A stretch of 12,325 nt of DNA, from NCBI GenBank assembly GCA_963923455.1, contig CAWULT010000131.1:1-12325 (forward strand), in the 5' to 3' direction. Below the pieces are notes generated by a model, which did not search any database, was not told where the DNA came from, and worked only from the letters and a program-made list of their open reading frames with translations. Every line of letters starts with the position of its first letter. Position 1 is the stretch's first letter. Position numbers and translations under genes: made by a program. Below, piece by piece: positions 5,882 to 12,325 of the stretch. The stretch comes from CAWULT01 sp963923455. Lineage in GTDB: Bacteria > Acidobacteriota > Vicinamibacteria > Vicinamibacterales > UBA2999.

Positions 5882-6781
5882 TTAGTCCGCGCGCCGTCGG
5901 CCGGATGGATCCCGACCTACTCCCAAATCGGCTACCACCCGCTCGGGCTTTAGGGGCGCCAGACCAGACCGCACCGGGTCGATCGGATGCCCGTCCTGGG
6001 TCACTTCCACGTGCAGATGCGTGCCGGTCGCCCTGCCGCTGCGGCCGGCCCGTCCAATCGACGCCCCTGCCGCCACCTCCGCGCCCCCGGCCACCAGTAT
6101 GGACGAGAGGTGCGCGTAGCGCGACCGGACGCCGTCGGCGTGCTCCACGACCACGGTCTGTCCGTACCCTCGCTGTTCGCCCGCGAAGACGACGCGGCCG
6201 CCCGCCATGGCCGCGACCGGCTCGCCGTAGGCGGCCCGGAGATCGACGCCACGGTGATACGTCAGCCCGCCCGTGAACGGGTCACGCCGCCACCCGAAGG
6301 GGCTGGTGACGGTCCGGTCCAGGTCGACACCCACGTCCGCCACGGCCACGGCGCGCGTGGACGCCCCAGCCGTGTCGGCCGGGCCCATCGCGACGCCCAC
6401 GGAGAGGGCCGGGGCTGCCGGGGCACCCGGCGCCACGCCCGGCCCAGCCGTCGCACCAGCCGCCTCGCCGTCGGCCGGCGAGTGCAACAGCTGCGGCACG
6501 AGGGTCTTGTCCAGCCCGAAGCCCTGCGCACGCGCCAGGTGGCGCGACAGCTCCGCGTCGAGGGTGTCGAGGAGCGCGTCGGCGCCGAGGCCCTCACCGT
6601 CGCCCTCCTCCTTCCACGAGCCCGCCTCCCGCATGGTCCGCAGCATCTGGGCGAGCAGCATCGACTCGAACTCGGCCGAGAGCTCCTTCAGCCGCGCCGC
6701 GTCCGACGCCGCCGGCCGGTCGTCGATCCGCGCAGGCCGCGCGATCGCGTCCCCGATGGCGCCAGGGCCCGTCGTGCTCAC
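5882..6781 (-). CDS. flgJ: FlgJ-like protein: rod-binding domain fused to M23 (LytM) peptidase
   Basis: Of 299 residues, about 28-100 form the FlgJ rod-binding domain (LSAEFESMLLAQMLRTMREAG, then DTLDAELSRHLARAQGFGL). An Ala/Gly/Pro-rich linker covers about 101-145. Residues 157-275 form a peptidase M23 domain beginning TSPFGWRRDPFTGG, with zinc ligands H176 and D180 (HRGVD) and H257 (HLH 255-257), plus H224 in YAHLSS. FlgJ caps the growing rod and opens the peptidoglycan. The enterobacterial version uses a glucosaminidase domain, so here glycan cleavage is predicted to be replaced by cleavage of peptide cross-links. No signal peptide is visible, as usual for FlgJ, which leaves through the flagellar export system. 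Its GTG start overlaps the flgI stop by four bases. Confidence 0.93.
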   Translation of the reverse strand: MSTTGPGAIGDAIARPARIDDRPAASDAARLKELSAEFESMLLAQMLRTMREAGSWKEEGDGEGLGADALLDTLDAELSRHLARAQGFGLDKTLVPQLLHSPADGEAAGATAGPGVAPGAPAAPALSVGVAMGPADTAGASTRAVAVADVGVDLDRTVTSPFGWRRDPFTGGLTYHRGVDLRAAYGEPVAAMAGGRVVFAGEQRGYGQTVVVEHADGVRSRYAHLSSILVAGGAEVAAGASIGRAGRSGRATGTHLHVEVTQDGHPIDPVRSGLAPLKPERVVADLGVGRDPSGRRRAD

Positions 6782-7887
6782 AGCACCACGATCTCCGCGC
6801 GCAGGGCACCGGCGGCCTTGAGCGCCTGCATGATGGCGATGATGTCGCGTGGCGTCGCGCCCAGCGCGTTCAGCGCCTTGACGACGTCGGCGAGGGTGGT
6901 GCCCGGCTCCAGTTCGACGAGCTTGTTGTCGCCCTCGTCGACGTCGACCTGCGTCTGCGGCACGACCGTGGTCTGGCCTTGGGACATCGGCGCGGGTTGC
7001 GACACGTCGAGCCGCGTGCTGATGCGCACCGAGAGGTTGCCGTGCGCCACGGCGGCCGCGGCGATGCGGACGCCGCTCCCCATGACCACCGTACCGGTGC
7101 GTTCGTTGATGACGACCCGCGCCGAGGCGTCGGTCGAGACCGGCAGCGGCTCGAGGCGCGCCACCAGTTCGGCCAGGTTGCCTCGATACGCCGCGGGCAC
7201 CTGGACGCGCACCGCCCCGGCGTCGACCGCCGCGGCCGCGTTGGCGCCCAGTTCGGTGTTGATCACGGCGGCCACACGCGAGGCCGAGGCGAAGTCCGGC
7301 TCGTAGAGCGACAGCGTCAGCGTGTCGAGCCCGGCCAGGGCCGGCTGGCGTGCCACCTGGATGAGCGCGCCGCCCGGCACGCGGCCGGCCGTCAGGTGAT
7401 TCACCGCGACGGAGTTGCCCCCTCCACCCGCGCCGAAGCCGCCGAGTGAGAGCGGACCCTGGGCGATCGCCACGACGGCGCCGTCCGGGCCGCGCAGCGG
7501 CGTCGCCAGCAGCGTCCCGCCCTGCAGGCTCCGCGCGTCGCCAATCGACGACGCGACCACGTCGAGACGCGAGCCGGCCTGCGCGTACGGGCCAATCTCG
7601 GCCGTGACGATCACCGCCGCGATGTTCTCGACCTTCATCGCCACCGGCGCCACCGCGATGCCGAAGTTCTGGAGCATCGTCGCCAGCGTCTGCGCCGAGA
7701 AGATGGTCTGTCGCCGGTCGCCCGTCTTGTTCAGGCCGACGACGAGGCCGTAGCCCACGGCCTGCAGGACGGTCGGGCCCTGCAGGGTCGCCACGTCCTT
7801 GAGGCGGGTGCCGTCGCTGGCGGACGCCGGCACCGGCACGGCGCCCAGAACCAGGACCAGCAGGAGCGGAGTCACTCGTGTGCGCAT
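6778..7887 (-). CDS. flgI: Flagellar P-ring protein FlgI
   Basis: The 369-residue protein has a Sec signal peptide (residues 1-23, cut after ASA before SDGTRLKDVA). It carries the family blocks VGYGLVVGLNKTGDRR (43-59), a central NVSVRIST-like stretch, and the C-terminal LGATPRDIIAIMQALKAAGALRAEI. FlgI subunits assemble in the periplasm into the P ring, the bushing around the rod at the peptidoglycan layer, with help from FlgA. The length is standard and no defect is seen. The ATG is two bases after the flgH stop, with AAGGTG upstream as the likely ribosome binding site inside the flgH end. Confidence 0.97.
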   Translation of the reverse strand: MRTRVTPLLLVLVLGAVPVPASASDGTRLKDVATLQGPTVLQAVGYGLVVGLNKTGDRRQTIFSAQTLATMLQNFGIAVAPVAMKVENIAAVIVTAEIGPYAQAGSRLDVVASSIGDARSLQGGTLLATPLRGPDGAVVAIAQGPLSLGGFGAGGGGNSVAVNHLTAGRVPGGALIQVARQPALAGLDTLTLSLYEPDFASASRVAAVINTELGANAAAAVDAGAVRVQVPAAYRGNLAELVARLEPLPVSTDASARVVINERTGTVVMGSGVRIAAAAVAHGNLSVRISTRLDVSQPAPMSQGQTTVVPQTQVDVDEGDNKLVELEPGTTLADVVKALNALGATPRDIIAIMQALKAAGALRAEIVVL

Positions 7888-7889
7888 GA

Positions 7890-8621
7890 CTAGAACACCT
7901 TGTTCAGGGCCCGCACGACCCAGCCGGGCTTCAGGTTGTCCTTGATGAGACCCTGGCCGAAGTAGCGGATCTGCATCTGCCCGACGGCCGTCGACGGAAC
8001 CACGTTGCCCGGCCCGACGTCGACGGGCCGCACGATACCCGTCAGCACGATGATCTGGCGGTCGCCATTGATGTCGACCTCGCGGATGCCCTCGAGCACC
8101 AGGTCGTTGTTGGGCAGCACCTCGACGACACGCGCGGTGATCGTCGCCGTCAGCGTGCCCGTCCGGTTGGTGCTGCCGCCGCCCGAGAACTGTGTGCTCG
8201 CGCCGAGCGTCGCCAGGGCGCTCGGATCGAGCCAGCCGGGGTACTTCGTCTCCAGCCCGAACAGCTTCGGCAGCGAGGCCGCGGTGCTGCTCTTCTTGTC
8301 GAGAGAGGAATCGGCCGTGCCGCTGGCCGTCACGTTCTCCTCGACGCGGACCGTGACCAGGTCGTTGACCCGCCGGGCCCGGATGTCGCTGAAGAGGCCG
8401 GTCATCCAGCCGGTGTCGGCCCTGCCGGGTGTCGAGGCCAGCGCGCGCGCCGCCTGCAGGTAGCGCGCGAACTGCTCGTCGTACTTTTCCTTGTCCGCGC
8501 GTCTGGCCTGTGCCTGGCCGGCCAGCGCCAGCGTGGCCCAGAAGAGCAGCAGGGCTGCCACCGCCGCGGTGCGCGCAAGCGCGCGCGTGCCCGTCATGGT
8601 GCCATGTCCCGTCGTCGTCAT
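7890..8621 (-). CDS. flgH: Flagellar L-ring protein FlgH, without lipobox cysteine
   Basis: The 243-residue protein matches FlgH in the block GLFSDIRARRVNDLVTVRVEE (about 75-95), the middle segment TGTLTATITARVVEVLPNNDLVLEG, and the end VGQMQIRYFGQGLI then KPGWVVRALNKVF. FlgH forms the outer-membrane L ring. In enterobacteria it is a lipoprotein anchored by an N-terminal cysteine. Here the signal segment (hydrophobic residues 19-34) ends ALAGQAQA and the whole protein contains no cysteine, so signal peptidase I processing after A34 or A39 is predicted. The start overlaps the flgA stop by four bases (ATGA) and has GGAGA seven bases upstream. Confidence 0.96.
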   Translation of the reverse strand: MTTTGHGTMTGTRALARTAAVAALLLFWATLALAGQAQARRADKEKYDEQFARYLQAARALASTPGRADTGWMTGLFSDIRARRVNDLVTVRVEENVTASGTADSSLDKKSSTAASLPKLFGLETKYPGWLDPSALATLGASTQFSGGGSTNRTGTLTATITARVVEVLPNNDLVLEGIREVDINGDRQIIVLTGIVRPVDVGPGNVVPSTAVGQMQIRYFGQGLIKDNLKPGWVVRALNKVF

Positions 8622-9298
8622 CGAAGAATCTCCACCGTTCCCGGCGCGACGATGCGCGCCCGCTGCAGCTGCCGGCTGCCCGGCCGGCCGACCCGAATCA
8701 CGTCGCCGACGCGCCCGCCGCCGACCGCACGGCCCGCCCCGGTCGCCTCGATCGGCCCCATGCGGACCACCACGCGCACCTCGTCACCCGCGCGGATCGC
8801 GTCCGGCACGGCGACGATGCCCGTCGTCAACACCTCGCCGGCGGCCACCGTCCGCCGCGCCAGCTGTCCCACCAGCTCCTCCCGTCCGGGGAGCCGCTCC
8901 AGGCGGACGTCGACGACCTCGCCCACCTGGGCCGCCAGGCCTTCCGCCTCCAGTACGGCCGACCGCTCGAACGCGCGCGCCGCACGCACGTGGGGCGCCG
9001 TCACCTGCACGAGGGCCACGGCCGTCCCGGCGCGGCGCGAGCCGGACCGCAGCGCGAACTGCACCCGCCGGCCCGTCCGCGCGCCCGGGTCGGGCACCGC
9101 CACGAGCCCCTCGACCGCCGCGGCGTCGGTCCAGAGCTCCGAGACGCGCACCTCCACGTCGCCCATGCGCGCGCGCACGGCCGCGGCCAGGGCGTCCGGC
9201 ACAGCCGTCGCCGTCGCCCCACGCAGGACGGCCCCGCCAGCCACCAGCACCAGCGCCGCCAGGGCCCACGCTCGCATCGCGCTCGCCATCCCCATCAC
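8618..9298 (-). CDS. flgA: FlgA, periplasmic chaperone for P-ring assembly
   Basis: The protein (up to 226 residues) has an N-terminal signal peptide (MRAWALAALVLVAGG, cleavage near GATA) and a C-terminal SAF-type domain from about 105 on, with ERLPGREELVGQLARRTVAAGE, VPDAIRAGDEVRVVVRMG and the closing pattern GDVIRVGRPGSRQLQRARIV then GTVEI. FlgA assists FlgI assembly in the periplasm. Start choice is uncertain. The GTG at 9298 directly follows the flgG stop, ATG codons follow at 9295 and 9289, and the sequence TAGGTGAT just upstream could serve as a ribosome binding site for the later ones; ATG 9277 begins the signal peptide proper. Placement between flgG and flgH supports the assignment. 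Confidence 0.9.
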   Translation of the reverse strand: MMGMASAMRAWALAALVLVAGGAVLRGATATAVPDALAAAVRARMGDVEVRVSELWTDAAAVEGLVAVPDPGARTGRRVQFALRSGSRRAGTAVALVQVTAPHVRAARAFERSAVLEAEGLAAQVGEVVDVRLERLPGREELVGQLARRTVAAGEVLTTGIVAVPDAIRAGDEVRVVVRMGPIEATGAGRAVGGGRVGDVIRVGRPGSRQLQRARIVAPGTVEILR

Positions 9299-10087
9299 CT
9301 ACCGCGACAGGTTGTTGACCTGCTGGAGCATCTCGTCGGCGGCGCGAATCACGCGCGAGTTCGCCTCGTAGGCCCGCTGTCCGAGGATCATGTTGACCAT
9401 CTCCTCGACGACGCTGACGTTCGAGTCCTCGACGAAGCCCTGCACCAGCGTCCCGAGGCCGTCGGTGCCCGGCACGCCGTTGGTCGGGTCGCCCGAGGCC
9501 GTCGTCGGCGCATAGACGTTGCCGCCACGGGCTTGCAGGCCCGCGGGGTTCTGGAACATCGAAATCTCGATGGTCCCGAGCTGCTGGGGCGCCGTCTGCC
9601 CGGGAATCTGCGCCGACACGATGCCGTCGCGCGAGATCGTGACCGACACCGCGTTGGGGGGGATCGTGATCTGGGGCTCGACGGGGTACCCCTCGGCCGT
9701 CACGAGCTGTCCCTGCCCGCTCAGGTGGAACTCGCCGGCACGCGTATACCCCGTCTCGCCGCCGGCGAGCGTGATCTGGAAGAAGCCCTGCCCCTCGATC
9801 GCGAGGTCGAACGGCGCCCCGGTCGAGCGCAGGTTGCCGCTCGAGAAGTTGCGGGCGGTCGCCACCGCCCGCGAGCCGAGCCCGGCCTCCAGCCCGATCG
9901 GCGCCTCCGCCTCCTGCGAGGTCGGCGAGCCGGGCGCCTTGATCTGCTGGTAGACCATGTCCTCGAACTCCACCCGGCTCTTCTTGAACCCGGTGGTGTT
10001 CACGTTGGCCAGGTTGTGGGCCACGTTGTCGATGTTGGCCTGCTGGGCGTTCATGCCGCTCGCGGCCGTGTACAGCGCTCGAATCAC
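9299..10087 (-). CDS. flgG: Flagellar distal rod protein FlgG
   Basis: The 262-residue protein starts MIRALYTAASGMNAQQANID and has the rod motif NLANVNTTGFKKSRVEFEDM at 25-44, diagnostic of FlgG. A middle segment GAPFDLAIEGQGFFQI follows, then the C-terminal GQRAYEANSRVIRAADEMLQ. FlgG makes the distal rod that crosses the periplasm and outer rings. The length is exactly that expected. It uses a GTG start with GGGAGGACGAC just upstream, 12 nt after the flgF stop. Confidence 0.97.
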   Translation of the reverse strand: MIRALYTAASGMNAQQANIDNVAHNLANVNTTGFKKSRVEFEDMVYQQIKAPGSPTSQEAEAPIGLEAGLGSRAVATARNFSSGNLRSTGAPFDLAIEGQGFFQITLAGGETGYTRAGEFHLSGQGQLVTAEGYPVEPQITIPPNAVSVTISRDGIVSAQIPGQTAPQQLGTIEISMFQNPAGLQARGGNVYAPTTASGDPTNGVPGTDGLGTLVQGFVEDSNVSVVEEMVNMILGQRAYEANSRVIRAADEMLQQVNNLSR

Positions 10088-10099
10088 CGTCGTCCTCCC

Positions 10100-10825
10100 T
10101 TACCGCCGTCCGAGTTCCACGATCGCGCGGCCGTCGATGTCGTTCAGCAGCACGGACACGCCGCGCTGCAGCGCCTCGAAGGTCCGCTGCACGTCGGTCA
10201 GGCTGGCCATCCGGTCCACCATCGAGACGTTGGCCTGCTCGAGCGAACCGCCGACCACGCGCGCCGTCGCCGCCGGCGACGGCACGGCGCCCGGGGCCGC
10301 ATTGAAGCGCGCCCCCGACTCGCGGACGAGGTCCCGCTCGTCGGTGAACGCGACGAGCTTCAGCTGTCCTGCGGTCACCTCGCCCACCCGGACGGTGCCG
10401 TCCTCGGCGATCGTCACCGCGCCCTTGCCGATCCGGATCTCCTGGCCGGACGTCCCCACGACCGGCGAGCCGTCCGCCGTCGTCAGCACGCCGTCGGTGC
10501 GCCGGACGAAGCCGCCGTTGCGCGTGTAGCGATCGCCGGCGGGCGTCCTGATCACGAAGAAGCCGGGGCCCTCGATGGCCGCATCGAGGTCGCGCCCCGT
10601 CGAGCCGATCGTGCCGGGGCGGAAGTCGAGCTTCGTGCCGCCGCCGGTGACGTCGATGGCCGCGTCGAGCGCGGCGCCGAACGACGGCCGCTCGGCCGCG
10701 ACCGACGCGCCACGCTCGGTCTTGTAGCCGGAGGTGCCGATGTTCGCCAGGTCCGACGCGAGGCGGTCGAGATCCTCGAGTCGCGCCCGCATCCCGCTCA
10801 GAGCGCTATAGGCGCCGCCAGACAT
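10100..10825 (-). CDS. flgF: Flagellar proximal rod protein FlgF
   Basis: The 241-residue protein has the rod-family N-terminus MSGGAYSALSGMRARLEDLD with DLANIGTSGYKTERG at about 25-39. It continues DLDAAIEGPGFFVIRTPAGDRYTRNG and ends with EQANVSMVDRMASLTDVQRT and a final helix. Compared with FlgG next door it is shorter and more divergent, as expected for FlgF, a proximal rod component. The ATG is preceded by GAGGAGGACGAGGC and overlaps the end of the upstream MshEN gene by 28 bases. The same frame remains open upstream to about 11590, but that part is the shadow of the upstream gene and FlgF homology starts at this ATG. Confidence 0.93.
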   Translation of the reverse strand: MSGGAYSALSGMRARLEDLDRLASDLANIGTSGYKTERGASVAAERPSFGAALDAAIDVTGGGTKLDFRPGTIGSTGRDLDAAIEGPGFFVIRTPAGDRYTRNGGFVRRTDGVLTTADGSPVVGTSGQEIRIGKGAVTIAEDGTVRVGEVTAGQLKLVAFTDERDLVRESGARFNAAPGAVPSPAATARVVGGSLEQANVSMVDRMASLTDVQRTFEALQRGVSVLLNDIDGRAIVELGRR

Positions 10826-11613
10826 GCCTCGTCCTCCTCGTGTACCACCATCAGGTCCTCGACGTGTGCCGGCGACTCCACGCGCACCCAGACGCAGTCC
10901 GGGCAGTCGGCGTGCCGGACGCTGACCGGCCCGCGCATGCGCGCGGCTGCGGCGACGAGCGCCGAGGCCGCCTGCACGCCTGCCACCGTCCGGGACGCGC
11001 GGTGGGCATCCGCCAGCCGGTACGCCGCGAGGGCGCGCGCCCACAGTGCGTCGTCGACCAGGTACGGTTCCGGCGTCCACGGCGTCAACCGCGCCAGCGC
11101 CCGCAGCGCCGCCCGCGGCACGGGTGCCGTGCAGATCACGTGCAGCCGCTGCCCCGCCTCGTCCAGCTCGAACGGCACCAGGCCGAGCGCCCGCACGGTG
11201 TTCTCGGGCAGGCCGCCCGGAGCCCGTCGCACGCGCGCCAGATCCACGGTCGTCAGGTAGCTGACGCCTGCCTGCGCCGCCAGGGCCTGGATCACCACGT
11301 CCGCCGGCACGCACCCCATCTCGCGTAGCTGGGCGCCGAGCCGCAGGCCTGACTGCCGCTGGGCGCGGAGCGCCTCGTCGAGCTGCGCGGCGGTGATGGC
11401 CTGCCGGTGGCGCAGCAGCGCGCCGAGCCTTAAAGGCGGCAGGCCCGTGGCCGATTCCTGTGTTGGCGCCGGCGTCGAGAGCCCGCGGCGCACGGCCGCC
11501 TCGACGCAGGCCCGGGAGCAGTACCAGCGTTCGTTCAGGCGCAGGCCGCCCGCCCACCGGGGCAGCAGCGCCGGACGCCACCGGCCGCACCCGGGGTCAG
11601 CGCACCGCGGCAT
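10798..11613 (-). CDS. Zinc-finger plus MshEN (GspE N-terminal) domain protein, putative c-di-GMP receptor
   Basis: The protein has 271 residues and three visible parts. First, a likely zinc-binding module: C4, C9, C32 and C36 (CX4C-X22-CX3C, with WYCSRAC). Second, residues 59-200 resemble the N-terminal domain of GspE/PilB/MshE ATPases. Two 24-residue motifs at 62-85 (RLGALLRHRQAI..) and 91-114 (RLGAQLREMGCV..) both start RLG and end in Gln, and are separated by exactly five residues. This is the layout known for cyclic-di-GMP-binding MshEN domains. Motif I has lost its middle glycine (Q71); motif II keeps it (G100). The fold continues through LPENTVRALGLVPFELDEAGQRLHVI to about 200. Third, a tail with C237-P-D-C240 and C264. 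No Walker ATPase domain follows. The gene overlaps its upstream neighbour by 17 bases and flgF by 28, so it is translated within the flagellar operon. A regulatory role is inference. Confidence 0.82.
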   Translation of the reverse strand: MPRCADPGCGRWRPALLPRWAGGLRLNERWYCSRACVEAAVRRGLSTPAPTQESATGLPPLRLGALLRHRQAITAAQLDEALRAQRQSGLRLGAQLREMGCVPADVVIQALAAQAGVSYLTTVDLARVRRAPGGLPENTVRALGLVPFELDEAGQRLHVICTAPVPRAALRALARLTPWTPEPYLVDDALWARALAAYRLADAHRASRTVAGVQAASALVAAAARMRGPVSVRHADCPDCVWVRVESPAHVEDLMVVHEEDEACLAAPIAL

Positions 11614-12034
11614 GGGCCCTCGACTCCCGGCCGGCGGGCTGGCCCTTGGCCAGCTGCAGCATCAGCCGGACCTCGCCTTCCGACATCTGCTCGGAGGCGG
11701 CGATGTCGGTGACGGCCCGTCCACGCTTGGCCGCGGTGCGGACCCGCCGCTGCGTCGCAGCGCGGGCTCGTGGCACCGATGCGGCCGACGCGGCGCTGAA
11801 GCGCCCGATCTCGCGGGCGACGTACTGCAGGCCGCCTTCCATGGTGTCGGTGAGCAGCGTGACGCCGGCCGTCAGGCTGGCCACCCGGCCCTCGAGCTGA
11901 CTGGCGCGGTGGCGCTGCAGCAGATACAGCGCGGCCAGGACGCACTCGAGCGCGATCACCACGCCGAGCGCAATCGGAAGCCCCGACTCCATCGGCATCT
12001 GCACCATCTTCCAGAACTCCACCAGTGTCGCCAC
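11597..12034 (-). CDS. One-TM coiled-coil protein, SwrB/DUF2802-like
   Basis: The 145-residue protein has one membrane segment (about 19-40, GLPIALGVVIALECVLAALY), a charged coiled-coil-like stretch (41-80), a basic linker (88-108) and a C-terminal helix-turn-helix-like end VTDIAASEQMSEGEVRLMLQL (108-128). This layout is that of small proteins found with flagellar switch and export genes (DUF2802/DUF6115, such as SwrB of Bacillus), which influence basal-body assembly. FliO is the main alternative, since it also has one TM segment and often follows fliN, but the C-terminal motif fits it less well. The GTG at 12034 is chosen because GGAGGT lies five bases upstream, inside the end of fliN. An earlier in-frame GTG at 12064 would overlap fliN by 29 bases and has a worse site. 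Confidence 0.72.
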   Translation of the reverse strand: MATLVEFWKMVQMPMESGLPIALGVVIALECVLAALYLLQRHRASQLEGRVASLTAGVTLLTDTMEGGLQYVAREIGRFSAASAASVPRARAATQRRVRTAAKRGRAVTDIAASEQMSEGEVRLMLQLAKGQPAGRESRAHAAVR

Positions 12035-12035
12035 C

Positions 12036-12325
12036 TCAGACCTCCATCGAGCGGACGCGTTCACGCGGGCTCACGACGTCGGTCACCCGGACGCCGTAGT
12101 TGCCCGAGACAATCACCACTTCGCCCCGCGCCACCACGCGGTTGCTCACCAGCACCTCGACCGGGTCGTCCGCGGAGCGGCCGAGGTCGATCAGCGTCCC
12201 CGGCCCGAGCCGTGCCAGGGTCTTGAGCGGCATCTCGGTGCGCCCGAAGCGCACGACGAGCGGCAGGTCGATGTCGAGGATGACGTCGATGCGGCTCGCG
12301 GCGTCGGCGTCGGCCGCCACGGCGG
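12036..12325 (-). CDS. fliN: Flagellar motor switch protein FliN, 5' end at window edge
   Basis: The visible part is a FliN/SpoA C-terminal domain: residues from IDVILDIDLPLVVRFGRTEM through LKTLARLGPGTLIDLGRS and VEVLVSNRVVARGEVVIV to GVRVTDVVSPRERV. FliN forms the lower C ring with FliM and helps set rotation direction. The frame is open to the right edge. A GTG at 12320 could start a short 94-residue FliN, but no upstream sequence is available to judge a ribosome binding site, and many FliN proteins have a longer N-terminus, so the gene is treated as partial. Its stop lies one base before the start of the next gene, whose ribosome binding site it contains. Confidence 0.93.
   Translation of the reverse strand, partial: AVAADADAASRIDVILDIDLPLVVRFGRTEMPLKTLARLGPGTLIDLGRSADDPVEVLVSNRVVARGEVVIVSGNYGVRVTDVVSPRERVRSMEV

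Noticed and set aside
8429..11260. A 943-codon open frame on the plus strand, antisense to flgH, flgA, flgG, flgF and the MshEN gene
   Set aside because: It is rich in Arg, His, Gly and Ala without domains. High third-position GC of the real minus-strand genes leaves the opposite frame open; every stretch is explained by recognised proteins on the other strand.
10826..11590. Upstream extension of the flgF frame
   Set aside because: It encodes Ala/Gly/Arg-rich sequence with no domain, while the overlapping frame carries the zinc-finger/MshEN protein; FlgF homology starts at the ATG at 10825.
11597..12034. Identification of this gene as fliO
   Set aside because: Position and a single TM segment would fit, but the coiled coil plus C-terminal MSEGEVRLMLQL motif points to SwrB/DUF2802-like proteins. 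It is kept only as an alternative.

Overview
The window is high-GC (roughly 70%) bacterial DNA holding most of a flagellar operon on the minus strand. P-ring (FlgI), L-ring (FlgH) and periplasmic FlgA genes mean a diderm (Gram-negative) flagellum. Base composition, a FlgJ carrying an M23 peptidase, a FliW-CsrA pair and the gene order suggest an acidobacterium of the Vicinamibacteria type. A deltaproteobacterial-like lineage is possible. No RNA marker gene is present, so the taxonomy is only inference.

Layout, in the direction of minus-strand transcription from the right edge: fliN (cut by the window edge), a one-TM SwrB/DUF2802-like protein, a zinc-finger plus MshEN-domain protein, flgF, flgG, flgA, flgH, flgI, flgJ (rod-binding domain plus M23 peptidase), flgM, flgN, flgK, flgL, fliW, csrA and a two-part GNAT acetyltransferase. 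Gaps are 18 nt or less and many junctions overlap (ATGA/GTGA), so this looks like one translationally coupled transcript of about 11 kb. It follows assembly order: switch, rod, P/L rings, sigma-28 checkpoint, export chaperone, hook-filament junction, then post-transcriptional control of flagellin by FliW-CsrA.

At the left, a small helical protein (903-1304, plus strand) converges on the end of the operon with a 16 nt gap. A sulfotransferase (minus strand, cut by the left edge) diverges from it. The 306-base region between these two genes holds two back-to-back sequences matching the sigma-54 -24/-12 consensus, one pointing at each gene. Both genes may therefore be under RpoN control, possibly with the flagellar regulon.

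The most interesting object is the 271-residue protein at 10798-11613. It has an N-terminal four-cysteine zinc-finger-like motif followed by a tandem 24-5-24 residue motif typical of cyclic-di-GMP-binding MshEN domains. It has no ATPase domain and is embedded by overlaps between flagellar genes. It is a candidate second-messenger receptor of the flagellum.
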